DNA of 64,000 bases from Streptomyces sp. NBC_01454. Lineage in GTDB: Bacteria > Actinomycetota > Actinomycetes > Streptomycetales > Streptomycetaceae. Shown piece by piece: positions 63,258-64,000 of this stretch (its first letter is position 1; each line of letters starts with the position of its first letter). Location: the NCBI RefSeq assembly GCF_036227565.1, contig NZ_CP109460.1, forward strand, positions 5,828,001-5,892,000, given 5' to 3'. Position numbers and translations under genes: made by a program. A model generated the notes under the pieces. It had not been told where the DNA came from, did not search any database, and saw nothing but the letters and a program-made list of their open reading frames with translations.

Positions 63258-63327
63258 ATGCGGCCGGAATCGGGTCCCCGGGCGGCCGCCGGGGGGATTC
63301 GGCCCGCCCGCCGTGGACTCCTCCCGG

Positions 63328-63345
63328 TAGAACTGGTATCAGTTC
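63328..63345. promoter_or_regulatory. second KstR-like site upstream of aldehyde dehydrogenase
   Basis: TAGAACTGGTATCA (63328-63341) fits the KstR consensus with the same GTA-for-GTT change as the cyp125/fadA5 site, and the longer GAACTG-GTAT-CAGTTC is a perfect inverted repeat. Confidence 0.55.
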
Positions 63346-63357
63346 CTGATGAGTGAT

Positions 63358-63373
63358 TCTGATGAAGCGTCAG
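63358..63373 (+). promoter_or_regulatory. shared 16-bp element upstream of aldehyde dehydrogenase
   Basis: TCTGATGAAGCGTCAG, identical to the element upstream of the P450 gene (54565-54580, minus strand), 22 bp before the aldehyde dehydrogenase ATG and out of frame with it. Confidence 0.6.
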
Positions 63374-63395
63374 GAACCGTCGGGAGGCGGCAGCG

Positions 63396-64000
63396 ATGAG
63401 CGACCTCGTCGAACACGGAAAGCTCTACCTGGGCGGCGAGTGGGCCGATCCGGCCGGCCGGGACACCATCGAGGTCGTCTCACCCCACACCGAACAGGTC
63501 ATCGGCCGGGTGCCGCACGCCTCGCGGGCCGATGTCGACCGGGCGGTGGCCGCGGCCCGCCGGTCCTTCGACTCCGGGGAGTGGGCGAACGCCCCGCTGG
63601 CGGACCGGATCGCGGTGGTCACCCGCATCAAGGACGCCTTCGCGGCCCGCAGCGAGGAGATCGCCAAGGTCATCAGCTCCGAGAACGGCACCCCGTTCAC
63701 CTCCGGGATCATGGTGCAGTCGCTGGCCGCGATGCTGGTGTGGGACGCCGCGCTCACGGTCGCCCGGGACTTCCCGTTCGAGGAGCGGCGGGCCGGGCTG
63801 CTGGGGCCGCTGCTGGTGCGGCGGGAGCCGGCCGGGGTGGTCGCGGCCGTGGTGCCGTGGAACGTCCCGCAGTTCACCGCCGCCGCCAAGCTCGCCCCCG
63901 CGCTGCTGGCCGGCTGCTCGGTGGTGCTGAAGGTGTCCCCGGAGACCCCGCTGGACGCCTACCTCCTCGCCGAGATCGCGACGGAGGCCGGGCTGCCGCC
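63396..64000 (+). CDS. aldehyde dehydrogenase, 3' end outside window
   Basis: The first 201 residues of an NAD(P)-dependent aldehyde dehydrogenase (usual length about 480-500) from ATG 63396 with GGGAGG upstream. Family sequence: LYLGGEWADPAGRDTIEVVS, HTEQVIGRVPHASRADVDRAV, and VVAAVVPWNVPQFTAAAKLAPALLAG with the cofactor-site Asn (PWN) and KVSPETPLDAY (Lys and Glu of the NAD pocket). The catalytic Cys and Glu lie beyond the window. The shared promoter elements link it to the CYP125-like/FadA5-like pair, suggesting oxidation of a steroid side-chain aldehyde, inferred. Confidence 0.88.
   Translation, partial: MSDLVEHGKLYLGGEWADPAGRDTIEVVSPHTEQVIGRVPHASRADVDRAVAAARRSFDSGEWANAPLADRIAVVTRIKDAFAARSEEIAKVISSENGTPFTSGIMVQSLAAMLVWDAALTVARDFPFEERRAGLLGPLLVRREPAGVVAAVVPWNVPQFTAAAKLAPALLAGCSVVLKVSPETPLDAYLLAEIATEAGLP

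Noticed and set aside
60449..63349. 966-codon plus-strand open frame across the ECF operon head and MBL gene
   Set aside because: It spans several well-supported minus-strand genes and a riboswitch; no recognisable protein features.

Overview
This window is very GC-rich (codon third positions are almost always G or C) and carries gene families typical of Streptomyces: DUF6230/DUF6114 surface proteins, an SCO2322-like secreted protein, a PknB-type kinase, a CU044_5270/sigma factor pair, FmdB, DUF4383 and DUF4239. It looks like chromosomal DNA of a Streptomyces or close relative. Genes are tightly packed, and many overlap by 4 bp (ATGA or GTGA), so translational coupling is common. Both ends are cut: a CitE-like aldolase on the left and an aldehyde dehydrogenase on the right.

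Layout. 0-4.4 kb: the end of a Ter-associated metabolite operon (CitE-like aldolase, fused double phosphoribosyltransferase, HAD phosphatase). 4.5-9.8 kb: O-methyltransferase, Eis-like acetyltransferase, FmdB, then a galactonate-type sugar acid module (2-keto-3-deoxy-phospho-sugar aldolase, DgoD-like dehydratase, GntR regulator). 9.8-15.8 kb: membrane and coiled-coil proteins, tRNA-Val(TAC) with a decayed tyrosine integrase beside it, a DUF4239 protein and a Ser/Thr kinase. 15.8-20.6 kb: LysR regulator divergent from an MHS transporter, M20 peptidase and a broken CoA-transferase. 20.7-31 kb: two DoxX proteins sharing a promoter motif, a cobalamin-riboswitch-controlled Ni/Co transporter, a MarR/hydrolase operon with a clear double operator, and several single genes. 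31-41 kb: FAD/NAD(P)-binding protein, PhoD-like phosphatase, secreted HNH nuclease, FetB-like permease, a manganese (yybP-ykoY) riboswitch with its GDT1-type exporter, and an MFS transporter fused to a winged-helix domain. 42.4-44.3 kb: a lower-GC, probably acquired type VII polymorphic toxin/immunity locus. 45-53 kb: MHS transporter, sigma factor pair, solo cytochrome oxidase subunit I, and the DUF6230/DUF6114 surface operon.

53-64 kb is the most coherent part. A CYP125-like steroid P450 and a FadA5-like steroid thiolase are divergent, as in mycobacterial cholesterol catabolism. KstR-like palindromes lie in their intergenic region and again before a metallo-beta-lactamase-fold hydrolase and an aldehyde dehydrogenase. 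Between these lies a five-gene, fully overlapping operon under a second cobalamin riboswitch: two secreted, membrane-anchored proteins (one an alpha/alpha-barrel of the intrinsic-factor/terpene-cyclase type) followed by the T, A and S components of an ECF transporter. I read this operon as a cobalamin capture and import system.

Metal and cofactor homeostasis is a recurring theme: two B12 riboswitches (cobalt uptake and probable cobalamin uptake) and one Mn riboswitch. All assignments come from reading motifs and family resemblance by eye; no database search was run.
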